Below are positions 26,337-36,746 of a stretch of 64,000 nt of DNA, in pieces. The stretch spans positions 1 through 64,000 of the forward strand of contig NZ_JARXVD010000018.1 of NCBI RefSeq assembly GCF_029892685.1, given 5' to 3'. The notes beneath the pieces were generated by a model. It worked only from the letters and a program-made list of their open reading frames with translations. It was not told where the DNA came from and searched no databases. Both the position numbers and the translations under genes were made by a program. The stretch comes from Mycobacterium sp. OTB74 (GTDB lineage: Bacteria; Actinomycetota; Actinomycetes; Mycobacteriales; Mycobacteriaceae). How positions within the stretch are numbered: the stretch's first letter is position 1; each line of letters opens with the position of its first letter.

Positions 26337-26434
26337 CGCACAAGCGCTCATCGGTGTCTCCGCGCAAGCGCTCATCGGTGTCTTCGCGCAAGCGCTCATC
26401 GGTGTCTTCGCGTTCTTCGCGCAAGCGCTCATCA
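26337..26434. repeat. 24-bp tandem repeat inside the amino-acid ABC operon
   Basis: Three full units (26337-26360, 26361-26384, 26385-26408; units 2 and 3 identical, unit 1 has two differences), a nine-base insert, then a partial fourth copy (26418-26433). The plus-strand unit begins CGCGCAAGCGCTCATCGG. The array starts in the stop codon of the upstream permease-fusion gene and fills most of the gap before the downstream permease. Each unit can form a small GCGC-TT-GCGC hairpin in the RNA. Its length is a multiple of three, so copy changes keep frame. Confidence 0.9.
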
Positions 26435-27964
26435 CCGCACCACCGCGTATCGCCTACCCAACCACCCGAACAACAACCCCAGCGGCAATGTCAGGACCAC
26501 AAAACCCGCAGCGAAAATCGAACCCACCGCGAGTAGCGCCGCGGTGTTCTCGATCATTTCCTTCATCAACAGCGCTGCCTCGGCGACGCCGATCGCGGAG
26601 GCGATGGTCGTGTTCTTCACCAATGCGATCAGCACCGAACCCAGCGGATTGATCACCGCACGAAAAGCCTGCGGCAGCAAGATGATCCGCAGGTTCTGAC
26701 CGAACGTCAATCCCAGGGAGCGGGCGGCCTCAGCCTGGCCCAGCGGCACAGTGTTGACGCCCGAGCGCAGCGTTTCGCATACGAAGGTTGCGGTGTACAT
26801 CGTCAACCCGAGTGCCGCGAGTCGAAAATTGCTGTCCACCACGGCTGTTGGCGACGCCGGGTCCACCAGGGTGATTCGAAGGGTGTTTCCGATGCCGAAC
26901 GAGCAGAACAGGATGATCAATGTCAGCGGGGTGTTGCGGACCACGTTGACGTATGCCGAGCCCAACCAGTTCAGGATCGGCACCGGCGACAACCGCATGG
27001 CGGCCAAAATGGTGCCCAGCACCAGTGCACCCACCGCGGCGAGCACCGTCAGCTCGATGGTGGTCCAGAACGCAGCCAGGATCTTGCTGCCGTAGGTACC
27101 CACCAGGTGGACCCGCTCGACGACACCAGGGCCGGTCGAGGTGTCCAGCGGCGGGGGAGGCGGCGCGCTCAGGCCGGCCGGGCCCAGGTTGCGGTCGAAC
27201 GCGGCCTTCCACGCCCCGGTCTCCTGCATCTTCACCAGCGCGTCGTTGACCTGCTGGCGCAGTTCGTGGTTGGTCTTACTCAGGCCGATGCCGTACTTCT
27301 CCACCGAGAACGGCTTGCCCACCAGTTTGAAGGCACCGGGAGTCTGGGCGGCGTAGCCGGCCAGGATCACCTCGTCGGTGGACAGCGCATCGATGGCGCC
27401 TGTCTTCACCGCCTCCAGGCACGCCGAGTAGGTGTCGTACTGCTGCAACTGGACACCGGGGTATTTGTCCTTGATCCGCTGTGCCGGAGTCGATCCCGCC
27501 ACCGAGCACAACTTTTTATGGTTCTGCAGCGACTCGACACCGGTGATCTCGGTGTTGTCGGACCGCACCAGCAGGCTCTGACCGGTCACCAGGTACGGCC
27601 CGCCGAATGCCACCTTCTGCTTGCGCGAATCGGTGATCGAGTAGGTCGCCACGATGTAGTCGACCTGGCCGTTCTGGATCAGATTCTCCCGCTGGCCCGA
27701 CGGCGCTTCCTTCCACTCGATGTCCGAAGGCTTGTAACCCAGTTGTCCGGCAACATAAGTCGCGACATCGACGTCGAAGCCGGCCAACGTCCCGTCCGGC
27801 TTCTTCATCGCCAGTCCCGGCTGGTCGAACTTGGTACCGATGGTGATCTTCTTGTCGCTGCTACCGCACGCGGAGAGAGCGGCGAGGACCACGATCAGCA
27901 CCGCAACTGCAGCAATCCGCCGCCATACCCGACGCATGGTCAGACGTTCAATTGCCCGTTCCAC
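26432..27964 (-). CDS. Fused solute-binding lipoprotein and permease of an amino-acid ABC transporter
   Basis: 510 aa. Residues 1-33 are a lipoprotein signal (lipobox LSAC, Cys33), about 40-265 a family-3 solute-binding domain (FDQPGLAMKKPDGTLAGFDVDV; ATYSITDSRKQKVAFGGPY). After a proline-rich linker (SAPPPPPLD) come permease helices with the EAA loop VNTVPLGQAEAARSLGLTFGQNLRIILLPQA. Binding protein and one permease half are thus one polypeptide, placing the receptor at the outer membrane face. GTG 27964 starts two bases after the ATPase stop; ATG 27937 (MRRVWRR) is an alternative with a neater signal peptide. Confidence 0.88.
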   Translation of the reverse strand: MERAIERLTMRRVWRRIAAVAVLIVVLAALSACGSSDKKITIGTKFDQPGLAMKKPDGTLAGFDVDVATYVAGQLGYKPSDIEWKEAPSGQRENLIQNGQVDYIVATYSITDSRKQKVAFGGPYLVTGQSLLVRSDNTEITGVESLQNHKKLCSVAGSTPAQRIKDKYPGVQLQQYDTYSACLEAVKTGAIDALSTDEVILAGYAAQTPGAFKLVGKPFSVEKYGIGLSKTNHELRQQVNDALVKMQETGAWKAAFDRNLGPAGLSAPPPPPLDTSTGPGVVERVHLVGTYGSKILAAFWTTIELTVLAAVGALVLGTILAAMRLSPVPILNWLGSAYVNVVRNTPLTLIILFCSFGIGNTLRITLVDPASPTAVVDSNFRLAALGLTMYTATFVCETLRSGVNTVPLGQAEAARSLGLTFGQNLRIILLPQAFRAVINPLGSVLIALVKNTTIASAIGVAEAALLMKEMIENTAALLAVGSIFAAGFVVLTLPLGLLFGWLGRRYAVVR

Positions 27965-27966
27965 GG

Positions 27967-28734
27967 TCAGTGATCCAGAATCTTGCCCAGAAAATCCCGG
28001 GCCCGGCTCGACTTCGGATTGGCGAAGAACTCATCGGGTGCGGCGTCCTCGACGATCGCTCCATCGGACATGAACACCACCCGGTTCGACGCCCGACGGG
28101 CGAAGCCCATCTCATGCGTCACCACCATCATGGTCATGCCCTCGGCCGCCAGCGACGTCATCACCGACAGCACCTCGTTGACCATCTCGGGGTCAAGGGC
28201 ACTGGTCGGCTCGTCGAACAACATCACCTTGGGGTCCATGGCCAGGGACCGGGCGATGGCCACCCGCTGCTGCTGGCCACCGGACAACTGCGCCGGGTAC
28301 TTGTCGGCCTGGCTGTCCACCCCGACCCGCTCGAGCAGCTCCATGGCCCGAGCGCGGGCCTGCTCCTTGCTCTTCTTGCGGACCTTCATGGGCGCCAGCG
28401 TGACGTTCTCCAGGATCGTCTTGTGCGCGAACAGGTTGAACGACTGAAACACCATGCCGACTTCGGAGCGCAACTCGGCCAGCTTGCGGCCCTCGGCGGG
28501 CAGCGGTTCCCCGTCGATGCTGATGGACCCTGAATCGACGGTTTCCAGCCGATTGATGGTGCGGCACAACGTCGACTTGCCCGAACCCGACGGTCCCAGC
28601 AGCACAACCACCTGGCCGCGAGGGATGTCGAGATTGATGTCCTTCAGGACGTGCAGCGCACCAAAATGCTTGTTGACCCCCTTGATCGAGATCATCGGTT
28701 TGGCAGGTGACGGCTCGCCGGTGACCATGCGCAC
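27967..28734 (-). CDS. Amino-acid ABC transporter ATP-binding protein (GlnQ/GluA-like)
   Basis: 255 aa. Walker A GPSGSGKST, Q-loop FQSFNLFAHKTILENV, signature LSGGQQQR, Walker B VMLFDEPTSALDPE, H-loop VVTHEMGFA: a complete polar-amino-acid-class ATPase. Starts at GTG 28734 or ATG 28728. First gene of the transporter operon (ATPase, fused receptor-permease, second permease), divergent from miaB. Confidence 0.92.
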   Translation of the reverse strand: MRMVTGEPSPAKPMISIKGVNKHFGALHVLKDINLDIPRGQVVVLLGPSGSGKSTLCRTINRLETVDSGSISIDGEPLPAEGRKLAELRSEVGMVFQSFNLFAHKTILENVTLAPMKVRKKSKEQARARAMELLERVGVDSQADKYPAQLSGGQQQRVAIARSLAMDPKVMLFDEPTSALDPEMVNEVLSVMTSLAAEGMTMMVVTHEMGFARRASNRVVFMSDGAIVEDAAPDEFFANPKSSRARDFLGKILDH

Positions 28735-28822
28735 AGACCTTACCCAGGCGACAGCCAGAGCGCGGGTCTGTGCCGGAAACCGGGAATTAGGTTGCGAAAT
28801 TTGGTATGCACCGCCGCGCCCG

Positions 28823-28828
28823 TACCAT
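28823..28828 (+). promoter_or_regulatory. -10 hexamer of miaB
   Basis: TACCAT, six bases before GTG 28835; fits TANNNT and a leaderless transcript. Confidence 0.5.
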
Positions 28829-28834
28829 TGGCAC

Positions 28835-30382
28835 GTGACTTCGACAGCGACCCAGGTCGCCGGGTCGGGGGCTGGGCGTACTTATCAGGTCCGCACCTAC
28901 GGGTGCCAGATGAATGTGCACGACTCCGAACGACTCTCCGGCCTGTTGGAAGAAGCCGGGTACCGCCGGGCCTCAGAAAATGAAGACGCCGACGTGGTGG
29001 TGTTCAACACCTGCGCCGTGCGTGAAAACGCCGATAACAAGTTGTACGGCAACATCAGCCACCTGGCACCCCGCAAACAGGCCGACCCGGACATGCAGAT
29101 CGCGGTCGGCGGCTGTCTGGCGCAGAAGGACCGCGACGCGATGCTGAGCAAAGCGCCGTGGGTGGACGTGGTGTTCGGCACCCACAACATCGGTTCGCTG
29201 CCGGTGCTGTTGGAACGTGCCCGGCACAACCGCGAAGCTCAGGTCGAAATCGTCGAGGCGCTGCAGGAATTCCCGTCGGCGCTGCCGGCGACGCGGGAAT
29301 CCGCCTACGCCGCTTGGGTTTCCATCTCGGTGGGCTGCAACAACACCTGCACCTTCTGCATCGTGCCATCGCTGCGTGGCAAAGAGGTGGACCGACGGCC
29401 CGGCGACATCCTGGCCGAAATCCAGTCTCTGGTCGACCAGGGCGTCCTGGAGATCACCCTGCTCGGCCAGAACGTCAACGCTTACGGCGTCTCGTTTGTT
29501 GCCGACGAGCGCTTGCGCGAGTCGCCGATGACACCGTCCGATACCGAACGTGATCGCGGCGCTTTCGCCAAGCTGCTGCGCGCCTGCGGCACCATCGACG
29601 GTCTGGAACGCGTCCGATTCACCTCGCCGCATCCGGCTGAGTTCACCGACGACGTCATCGAGGCGATGGCCGACACCCCCAACATCTGCCCGACCCTGCA
29701 CATGCCGCTGCAGTCCGGCTCGGACCGCATCCTCAAGGCGATGCGCCGGTCGTACCGCGCCGAGAAATACCTCGGCATCATCGGCAAGGTGCGCGCCGCC
29801 ATTCCGCACGCCGCCATCACCACCGACATCATCGTCGGCTTCCCGGGCGAAACCGAAGAGGATTTCCAGGCCACCCTGGATGTCGTCGAACGTGTGCGCT
29901 TCACCAGCGCGTTCACCTTCCAGTACTCCAAGCGGCCAGGCACCCCGGCCGCCGAGCTACCCAACCAGTTGCCCAAAGAGGTTGTCTCACAGCGCTATCA
30001 GCGTTTGATCGAGTTGCAGGAACGGATTTCCTGGGAGGAAAACCTGGCTCAGATCGGCCGAGAGGTCGAGCTGCTGGTGGCCACCGGCGAGGGCCGCAAA
30101 GACACCGAGACCGCCCGGATGTCCGGGCGGGCCCGAGACAGCCGCCTGGTGCACTTCACGCCGGGAACGTCTGACATCCGGCCCGGCGACATCGTCGTCA
30201 CCACCGTCACCGGCGCCGCGCCGCACCATTTGGTCGCCGACGCGCCCATCGCCGAGCACCGCCGTACCCGGGCCGGCGACGCGCACGCCGCAGGCCGCAA
30301 ACCAGTCACCGGTGTGGGGCTGGGCATGCCGAAGATCGGCCTGCCGCCCGTCACGCCCGTAGAGCAGGGATGTGCACGATGA
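28835..30382 (+). CDS. miaB: tRNA-2-methylthio-N6-dimethylallyladenosine synthase
   Basis: 515-aa radical-SAM methylthiotransferase acting on A37 of tRNAs already prenylated by MiaA. N-terminal cluster cysteines Cys24, Cys60, Cys94; radical-SAM cluster CNNTCTFC (Cys168, 172, 175); C-terminal TRAM domain with VELLVATGEGRKDTETARMSGR. GTG 28835 chosen: six bases after TACCAT and just before the conserved YQVRTYGCQMN. Overlaps the following gene by 4 bp. Confidence 0.95.
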   Translation: MTSTATQVAGSGAGRTYQVRTYGCQMNVHDSERLSGLLEEAGYRRASENEDADVVVFNTCAVRENADNKLYGNISHLAPRKQADPDMQIAVGGCLAQKDRDAMLSKAPWVDVVFGTHNIGSLPVLLERARHNREAQVEIVEALQEFPSALPATRESAYAAWVSISVGCNNTCTFCIVPSLRGKEVDRRPGDILAEIQSLVDQGVLEITLLGQNVNAYGVSFVADERLRESPMTPSDTERDRGAFAKLLRACGTIDGLERVRFTSPHPAEFTDDVIEAMADTPNICPTLHMPLQSGSDRILKAMRRSYRAEKYLGIIGKVRAAIPHAAITTDIIVGFPGETEEDFQATLDVVERVRFTSAFTFQYSKRPGTPAAELPNQLPKEVVSQRYQRLIELQERISWEENLAQIGREVELLVATGEGRKDTETARMSGRARDSRLVHFTPGTSDIRPGDIVVTTVTGAAPHHLVADAPIAEHRRTRAGDAHAAGRKPVTGVGLGMPKIGLPPVTPVEQGCAR

Positions 30383-30978
30383 ATGACTCCAAACCCCGCG
30401 GCAATGGCTCCGGGGCCGGCTCAGATGCCGAATTCGACCAGTTCAAGGGTGATATCGACGCCGCCGAGCGGCGCATCGCCCGGGAAATTGCCCCCGGCGC
30501 CCGCGCCCTGGTGGTCGCCATCTGCGTGTTCGTGATCCTGCTGTCGTTCGTGCTGCCACACACCGGAGACGTCAAAGGTCTTGACGTGCTGCTGGGCGAT
30601 CACGCGGCGCTGGCCGCCAAGATTCTGATCCCGTCGCGGGTGTTCGTCTGGTTGATCCTGGTGTTCAGCGTCGGCTTCTCGATGGCAGCACTGCTGACGC
30701 GGCGCTGGGGCATGGCCTTGATCGCGCTGGCCGGCTCAGCAGTGTCCTGCTTCATCGGAATGCTCGCCATCTGGTCGCGCAACACCGTCGTGCATCCCTA
30801 CCCGGGGCCGGGCTTCGGCCTGTACCTGGCATGGATCGCGGTGATCGTGCTGACGTTCCACTGGGCCCGCGTGGTGTGGTCGCGAACCGCCGTGCAGTTG
30901 GCCGCCGAGGCGCAGCGCCGGCAGTCGGCCGCCGAACAACAGAAGCGCGGGTTGCTCGACGGCCCGGACGCCGACTGA
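30379..30978 (+). CDS. Conserved four-helix membrane protein (Rv2732c-like)
   Basis: 199 aa. Gly/Ser-rich N-terminus, then about four membrane helices (ALVVAICVFVILLSFVL; VFVWLILVFSVGFSMAALL; MALIALAGSAVSCFIGMLAIW; GLYLAWIAVIVLTFHW) and a charged helical tail. ATG 30379 overlaps the miaB stop (ATGA), so it is co-transcribed. Function unknown; same position as Rv2732c in M. tuberculosis (recalled). Confidence 0.82.
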   Translation: MNDSKPRGNGSGAGSDAEFDQFKGDIDAAERRIAREIAPGARALVVAICVFVILLSFVLPHTGDVKGLDVLLGDHAALAAKILIPSRVFVWLILVFSVGFSMAALLTRRWGMALIALAGSAVSCFIGMLAIWSRNTVVHPYPGPGFGLYLAWIAVIVLTFHWARVVWSRTAVQLAAEAQRRQSAAEQQKRGLLDGPDAD

Positions 30979-30979
30979 C

Positions 30980-31029
30980 CTACTTCTTGATTGCTGCTGC
31001 CGCGACTACTTCTTGATTGCTGCTGCCGC
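30980..31029. repeat. 26-bp tandem duplication of the DUF349 gene's 3' end
   Basis: The same 24 bases (starting CTACTTCTTGATTGCTGCTG) occur at 30980-31003 and 31006-31029, period 26. The inner copy encodes the protein's end and stop codon; the outer copy lies past the stop and is out of frame. It looks like a recent slippage event. Confidence 0.85.
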
Positions 31030-32334
31030 AGCGTCGGCCCATTCACGCCACTGCGCCGCACTGGCCCGCGCCTGCTCGGCATCGTTGGTCTTGCCGGCCG
31101 CTTCGGCCTTCTGCGCCTGACGTTCGAACTGCTCGGCGCGCTCGCGGAACTGGTCGGCCCGGGCCTGCGCCTCAGGGTCGGTCCAACCGGTCTGGGCGGC
31201 ATCACGGATCTTCTTCTCGACCGCCCGTAGCCGGCGTTCCAACTCGGCGGTGCGATCGCGTGACGCTTTGCCAATGGCATCCCACTTGTCACCGATCGCC
31301 CGGAACGCCGCCCGCGCGCCATCGACATCGCTGACATCGATCTTCTCGGCTTCAAGCAGCAGCTGCTGCTTGGCGTCGGCGTTGGCGTTGAATTCTGCGT
31401 CCTTCTCGGCATTGACCGCATTGCGGGCACCGAAGAACGTGTCCTGGGCCGCCTTGAACCGCTTCCACAACGCGTCGTCGACGTCTTTGGCAGCCCGGCC
31501 GGCGGCCTTCCACTGCGTCAACAGATCGCGGAACGTCGCTGCGGTGGCGCCCCAGTCGGTCGAACCGGACAACGCCTCGGCTTTTTCGCACAGCGTTTCC
31601 TTGGCCTGCTTCACGCCGACCCGTTCCCGGTCCAGCTCGGCGAAATGCGAGCCGCGCCGCCGGTTGAAGGCCTCGCGGGCCGCCGAGTACCGCTTCCACA
31701 GTGCGTCGTCGACCTTGCGATCCAGTCCGGTGATGGTCCGCCACTCGTCGAGGATGGCGCGCAGCCGGTCACCGCTGGCCTTCCATTGGGTGGAGTTGGC
31801 GCCGATCTCCTCGGCTTCGGCGGCCAGTGCCTCCTTGCGGGTGGTCTGCTCTGCGCGGTGCTCGTCGCGCTTGGCGCGTTCCTCCTGCGCCGTGCTGTCG
31901 GCGTGGTCGACGACGACAGCCAGGCGCGCGGTGAGCGCGTCGACGTCACCCAGGACGGCCGCGGTGGGCATGGATTCGAGCAGTACCGCGGCCGCCGACT
32001 TGATCTTGCGGGCATCGCCGCTGCCTGAGGTCAACCGATGCTCCAGCAGCGCCACCTCGGTGTTCAGGTCGTCATAGCGGCGGCCGAAGTGCGCGTATGC
32101 GGACTCGGCGTCACCGGCCTGCCAGGAGCCGATATTGCGTTCCCCGGCGGCGGTGATCAGCCACACCGTGCCATCGGCGTCCACCCGCCCGAACGGATGC
32201 GGGTCGCAAGCCGGAGGTGCGGTTGCGGCGGGAGGGTGACTCGCGGCCGGGCCCGGGCCAGGGCGGGGTCCGGGGCGAGGCGGGCCGGGCCGAGGAGTCG
32301 GTTTCGGGGTTCCGCCGGATTCGCTGGTTGTCAT
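31006..32334 (-). CDS. DUF349-repeat protein (Rv2731-like)
   Basis: 442 aa. A Pro/Gly-rich N-terminus (about 50 aa) is followed by long charged helices with at least three DUF349 units, recognisable by W-K-x-S-G and DDALWKRYSAAREAF / DDALWKRFKAAQDTFF. Coiled-coil, cytoplasmic; function unknown. ATG 32334 has GAGGAG eight bases upstream. Its last 24 bases are duplicated directly downstream. Corresponds by position to Rv2731. Confidence 0.85.
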   Translation of the reverse strand: MTTSESGGTPKPTPRPGPPRPGPRPGPGPAASHPPAATAPPACDPHPFGRVDADGTVWLITAAGERNIGSWQAGDAESAYAHFGRRYDDLNTEVALLEHRLTSGSGDARKIKSAAAVLLESMPTAAVLGDVDALTARLAVVVDHADSTAQEERAKRDEHRAEQTTRKEALAAEAEEIGANSTQWKASGDRLRAILDEWRTITGLDRKVDDALWKRYSAAREAFNRRRGSHFAELDRERVGVKQAKETLCEKAEALSGSTDWGATAATFRDLLTQWKAAGRAAKDVDDALWKRFKAAQDTFFGARNAVNAEKDAEFNANADAKQQLLLEAEKIDVSDVDGARAAFRAIGDKWDAIGKASRDRTAELERRLRAVEKKIRDAAQTGWTDPEAQARADQFRERAEQFERQAQKAEAAGKTNDAEQARASAAQWREWADAAAAAIKK

Positions 32335-32463
32335 ATGGTGCTCCTCGTGCCCTGTGCGTGGATCCATCCACGCTCCTGCCGCGCGACGCGGCGCCTTGGT
32401 GATTGCTCGCTAGCTATTCAAGCAGGTCGGCGCGGTGGATGCGCACGCGTTCGCGGTACTCGT

Positions 32464-32469
32464 TAGCGT
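32464..32469 (+). promoter_or_regulatory. -10 hexamer of the LigB-like gene
   Basis: TAGCGT, six bases before GTG 32476; probable leaderless promoter. Confidence 0.5.
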
Positions 32470-32475
32470 TGACCC

Positions 32476-33171
32476 GTGCTCAGCGCCATTGCAATCGTCC
32501 CGTCGGCCCCTGTCATGGTGCCCGAACTGGCCTCCGGTGCTGCGGCGGAATCGGCCGGGTTGACCTGCGCCGCGAGGCGCGCCGCGCAGGCCCTGCCGGC
32601 GCACTGGGTTGCGGTCGCGGGTGGGCCACTGGACGGTGAAGTGCCCGCGGATTCGGTCGGGACCTTTGCCGGATACGGCGCCGATGTCCAGGTGTCGCTG
32701 TCGCCCGCCGCATCCGGCCCGCCTCGGCAGCTGCCGCTGTGCGCCTTGATCACCGGCTGGTTGCGCGGGCAGGTCAACCCTGCCGCGGCGGCGCAGGTCC
32801 GGGTGTTCGACGAGGAACTCGGCTCCGATGCGGCGGTGGCTTGCGGCCGCGCGCTGCGCGCTGAACTCGACGCATCTTCCGCGCCGGTCGGCGTGCTGGT
32901 GGTAGCCGACGGTGCACATACCCTCACCCCTGCGGCGCCCGGCGGGTTTGATCCTGATTCTGTTGCAGTGCAAAAACATTGGGATGACGCGCTGGCTGCC
33001 GGCGATGTCGCAGTGCTGGCCGGGCTGGACGGCGTGCTGGGCCGCGTGGCCTACCAGGTACTCGCCGGGCTGGCGGGCCCGGGAGCGCGGGTCAGCGAGC
33101 TGTACCGCGGCGCGCCCTTCGGCGTTGGCTACTTCGTCGGCACCTGGTTGCCGGGACGGGCCTCCGCGTGA
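32476..33171 (+). CDS. Class III extradiol-dioxygenase-like (LigB-fold) protein
   Basis: 231 aa, Ala/Gly-rich. Opens VLSAIAIVPSAPVMVPEL, and has VGVLVVADGAHTLTPAAPGGFDPDS and the C-terminal GVGYFVGTWLP, features of the LigB-like family beside miaA in mycobacteria (Rv2728c position). The usual His metal ligands of true dioxygenases are not obvious, so enzymatic activity is doubtful. Overlaps miaA by 4 bp (GTGA). Confidence 0.78.
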   Translation: MLSAIAIVPSAPVMVPELASGAAAESAGLTCAARRAAQALPAHWVAVAGGPLDGEVPADSVGTFAGYGADVQVSLSPAASGPPRQLPLCALITGWLRGQVNPAAAAQVRVFDEELGSDAAVACGRALRAELDASSAPVGVLVVADGAHTLTPAAPGGFDPDSVAVQKHWDDALAAGDVAVLAGLDGVLGRVAYQVLAGLAGPGARVSELYRGAPFGVGYFVGTWLPGRASA

Positions 33172-34100
33172 GCGTGAGACCCATCGCCGTCGTCGGCCCC
33201 ACGGGCACCGGCAAGTCCGCGCTGGCGCTGGACCTGGCTGAAAGGCTCAGTGGGGAGATCGCCGTTGAGGTTGTGAATGCCGATGCCATGCAGCTATACC
33301 GCGGCATGGACATCGGTACCGCCAAGCTCACCGTCGCCGAACGTCGTGGCATTCCGCACCACCAACTCGACGTGCTCGATGTGACGGAGACGGCGACGGT
33401 CGCCAACTATCAGCAGGCTGCGGCCGCTGACGTCGAAGCGATTGCCGCTCGTGGGGCGGTGCCGGTGATCGTCGGCGGATCGATGATGTACATCCAGTCG
33501 CTGTTGGACGAATGGGCCTTTCCGGCCACCGACCCGAACGTGCGGGCGCGCTGGGAGGCCCGGCTGGCCGAGGTCGGGGTCGCCGCCCTGCACGCGGACC
33601 TGGTCCGGGTCGACCCGGAGGCGGCCGCGTCGATCCTGGACACCGACGGCCGCCGGATCGTGCGCGCACTGGAGGTCGTCGAGCTGACCGGGCAGCCTTT
33701 CGCGGCGTCGGCGCCGCAGATCGGTGCTCCGCGCTGGGACACGCTGATCGTCGGATTGGATTGGGACACAACGGTTCTCGACGACCGGCTGGCCCGTCGC
33801 ACGGACCTGATGTTCGCCTATGGCCTGGTCGACGAGGTCATTGCACTACAGGCCCTGGGCTTGCGGGACGGCGTGACGGCGGCGCGGGCGCTGGGTTACG
33901 CCCAGGTGCTCACCGCGCTGGCTGCGGGTGGCGACGACGCCGCCATGGCCGAGGCCCGCGAACGCACTTTCATCGGCACCCGCCGCTACGTGCGCCGGCA
34001 ACGGTCCTGGTTCCGCCGCGACCACCGGATCACCTGGCTGCCCGGCGATGCCTCAGAAAATGCGGCTGAGGTGGCCCGGCTTTGGCGCCACGTATCCTGA
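33168..34100 (+). CDS. miaA: tRNA dimethylallyltransferase
   Basis: 310 aa. Transfers a dimethylallyl group to A37 of tRNAs reading UNN codons; MiaB then methylthiolates it. P-loop GPTGTGKS (10-17), NADAMQLYRGMDIGTAK, and the C-terminal GTRRYVRRQRSWFRRD RNA-contact segment. GTG start overlaps the preceding stop. miaB and miaA are both present in the window, so the whole i6A to ms2i6A route is local. Confidence 0.95.
   Translation: MSVRPIAVVGPTGTGKSALALDLAERLSGEIAVEVVNADAMQLYRGMDIGTAKLTVAERRGIPHHQLDVLDVTETATVANYQQAAAADVEAIAARGAVPVIVGGSMMYIQSLLDEWAFPATDPNVRARWEARLAEVGVAALHADLVRVDPEAAASILDTDGRRIVRALEVVELTGQPFAASAPQIGAPRWDTLIVGLDWDTTVLDDRLARRTDLMFAYGLVDEVIALQALGLRDGVTAARALGYAQVLTALAAGGDDAAMAEARERTFIGTRRYVRRQRSWFRRDHRITWLPGDASENAAEVARLWRHVS
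34093..34098 (+). promoter_or_regulatory. -10 hexamer of dapF
   Basis: TATCCT at the very end of miaA, six bases before GTG 34105; a separate leaderless start for dapF is likely. Confidence 0.5.
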
Positions 34101-34104
34101 CCAC

Positions 34105-34986
34105 GTGCGCTTTAGCAAGGGACATGGCACCCAGAACGACTTCGTGGTGCTGCCTGACGTCGATGCAGAGTTGGCGCTGACCCCGTCCATCATCTCCGCG
34201 CTGTGTGACCGGCGTCGTGGTTTGGGGGCCGACGGCCTGCTGCGGGTCACCACCGCGGGCGCCGCGCAGCGCGCCGGAGTTTTCGCGACACTGCCCGAGG
34301 GGGTGGCCGCCGACGACTGGTACATGGACTACCGCAACGCCGACGGAACCATCGCCCAGATGTGCGGCAACGGAGTCCGGGTATTCGCGCATTACCTGCG
34401 AGCCTCCGGGCTGGAGAGCCGCGACGCGTTCGTGGTGGGCTCGCTGGCCGGGCCTCGGCCGGTGGTGCTGCACGCCGTCGACGCCGTCAACGCCGACGTC
34501 ACCGTCGAGATGGGCAAGGCCCAGTCATTCGGCACCGGTTCGGCAGTGGTGGCCGGCCGTACCTTCGAGGGCCTGGCCGTCGACGTCGGCAACCCGCACC
34601 TGGCCTGCGTTGATGCCTCGCTGAACGTGGCCGGACTGTCGGCGCTGGATGTCGGGGCGCCGGTGTCGTTCGACGCCGAACAGTTCCCTGAGGGCGTCAA
34701 TGTCGAGGTGCTCACCGCACCGGCCGACGGGACCGTCGCGATGCGGGTGCATGAGCGTGGCGTCGGTGAAACCCGTTCCTGCGGAACCGGAACCGTCGCT
34801 GCGACCCTGGCGGCACTGCGGCACACCGGGGCCGATACCGGCAGTCTGCGGGTGTACATTCCCGGCGGCGAGGTGGTTGTGACCGTTACTGACACCACCA
34901 GTTTCCTGCGCGGCCCATCGGTACTGCTGGCCCACGGTGAGCTCGCCGAGCAATGGTGGAGGGATAATTCAGGTGCGGTCCGCTGA
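34105..34986 (+). CDS. dapF: Diaminopimelate epimerase
   Basis: 293 aa. Converts LL- to meso-diaminopimelate for lysine and peptidoglycan. Two catalytic cysteines: Cys87 in QMCGNGVR and Cys226 in RSCGTGT, the same numbering I recall for M. tuberculosis. GTG 34105 supported by those positions and by TATCCT six bases upstream. Second lysine-pathway gene in the window besides dapA. Confidence 0.96.
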   Translation: MRFSKGHGTQNDFVVLPDVDAELALTPSIISALCDRRRGLGADGLLRVTTAGAAQRAGVFATLPEGVAADDWYMDYRNADGTIAQMCGNGVRVFAHYLRASGLESRDAFVVGSLAGPRPVVLHAVDAVNADVTVEMGKAQSFGTGSAVVAGRTFEGLAVDVGNPHLACVDASLNVAGLSALDVGAPVSFDAEQFPEGVNVEVLTAPADGTVAMRVHERGVGETRSCGTGTVAATLAALRHTGADTGSLRVYIPGGEVVVTVTDTTSFLRGPSVLLAHGELAEQWWRDNSGAVR

Positions 34987-35013
34987 ATTTGCGGGCACCA
35001 TCGATAACTGCCT

Positions 35014-36429
<1,416 letters not shown>

Positions 36430-36746
36430 TCAGGGCCGGTAACGGCCAGGTGGACCTCCAGTCCCCGCCGGTGCCGTGTGCCATCTCACAAGACCATAAA
36501 AGCTTTTGAGGGACAACAGCTTTCGTGCCAGCGGAGGAGTTCTTCAGGTTGGGGATCAATGGGCGCGGGGTCATCGGCAGTAGACTCAGCGCCAACATCG
36601 GTTCTGTGACCGCCTTTGGGCGCAGCCGATTTACGTCGTGGAACGGCTGAGGGCCGTCAGTTGAACTGAACCAGCACTTCTCGCGGCGAACGATACTGCC
36701 GCCGGCACTATCGCCCTACCGTGCTCCGAAAGGCTGCCGTTTCCTC
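36430..36746 (+). promoter_or_regulatory. 317-bp non-coding region: promoter and long leader of the DEAD-box helicase gene
   Basis: No gene fits here. TAGACT at 36581-36586 is a good -10, putting transcription start near 36593 and leaving a leader of about 150 nt before GTG 36747. The leader has short dyads, such as CAGTT-G-AACTG near 36660 and ACGGC-TGAG-GGCCGT near 36645. A palindrome AAAAGCTTTT lies near 36500. Long structured leaders are usual for cold-induced DEAD-box genes (established for other bacteria); the role here is inference. Confidence 0.5.

Noticed and set aside
26337..26434. CRISPR-like array
   Set aside because: The 24-bp units are head-to-tail with no unique spacers and no cas genes nearby; it is a plain tandem repeat.
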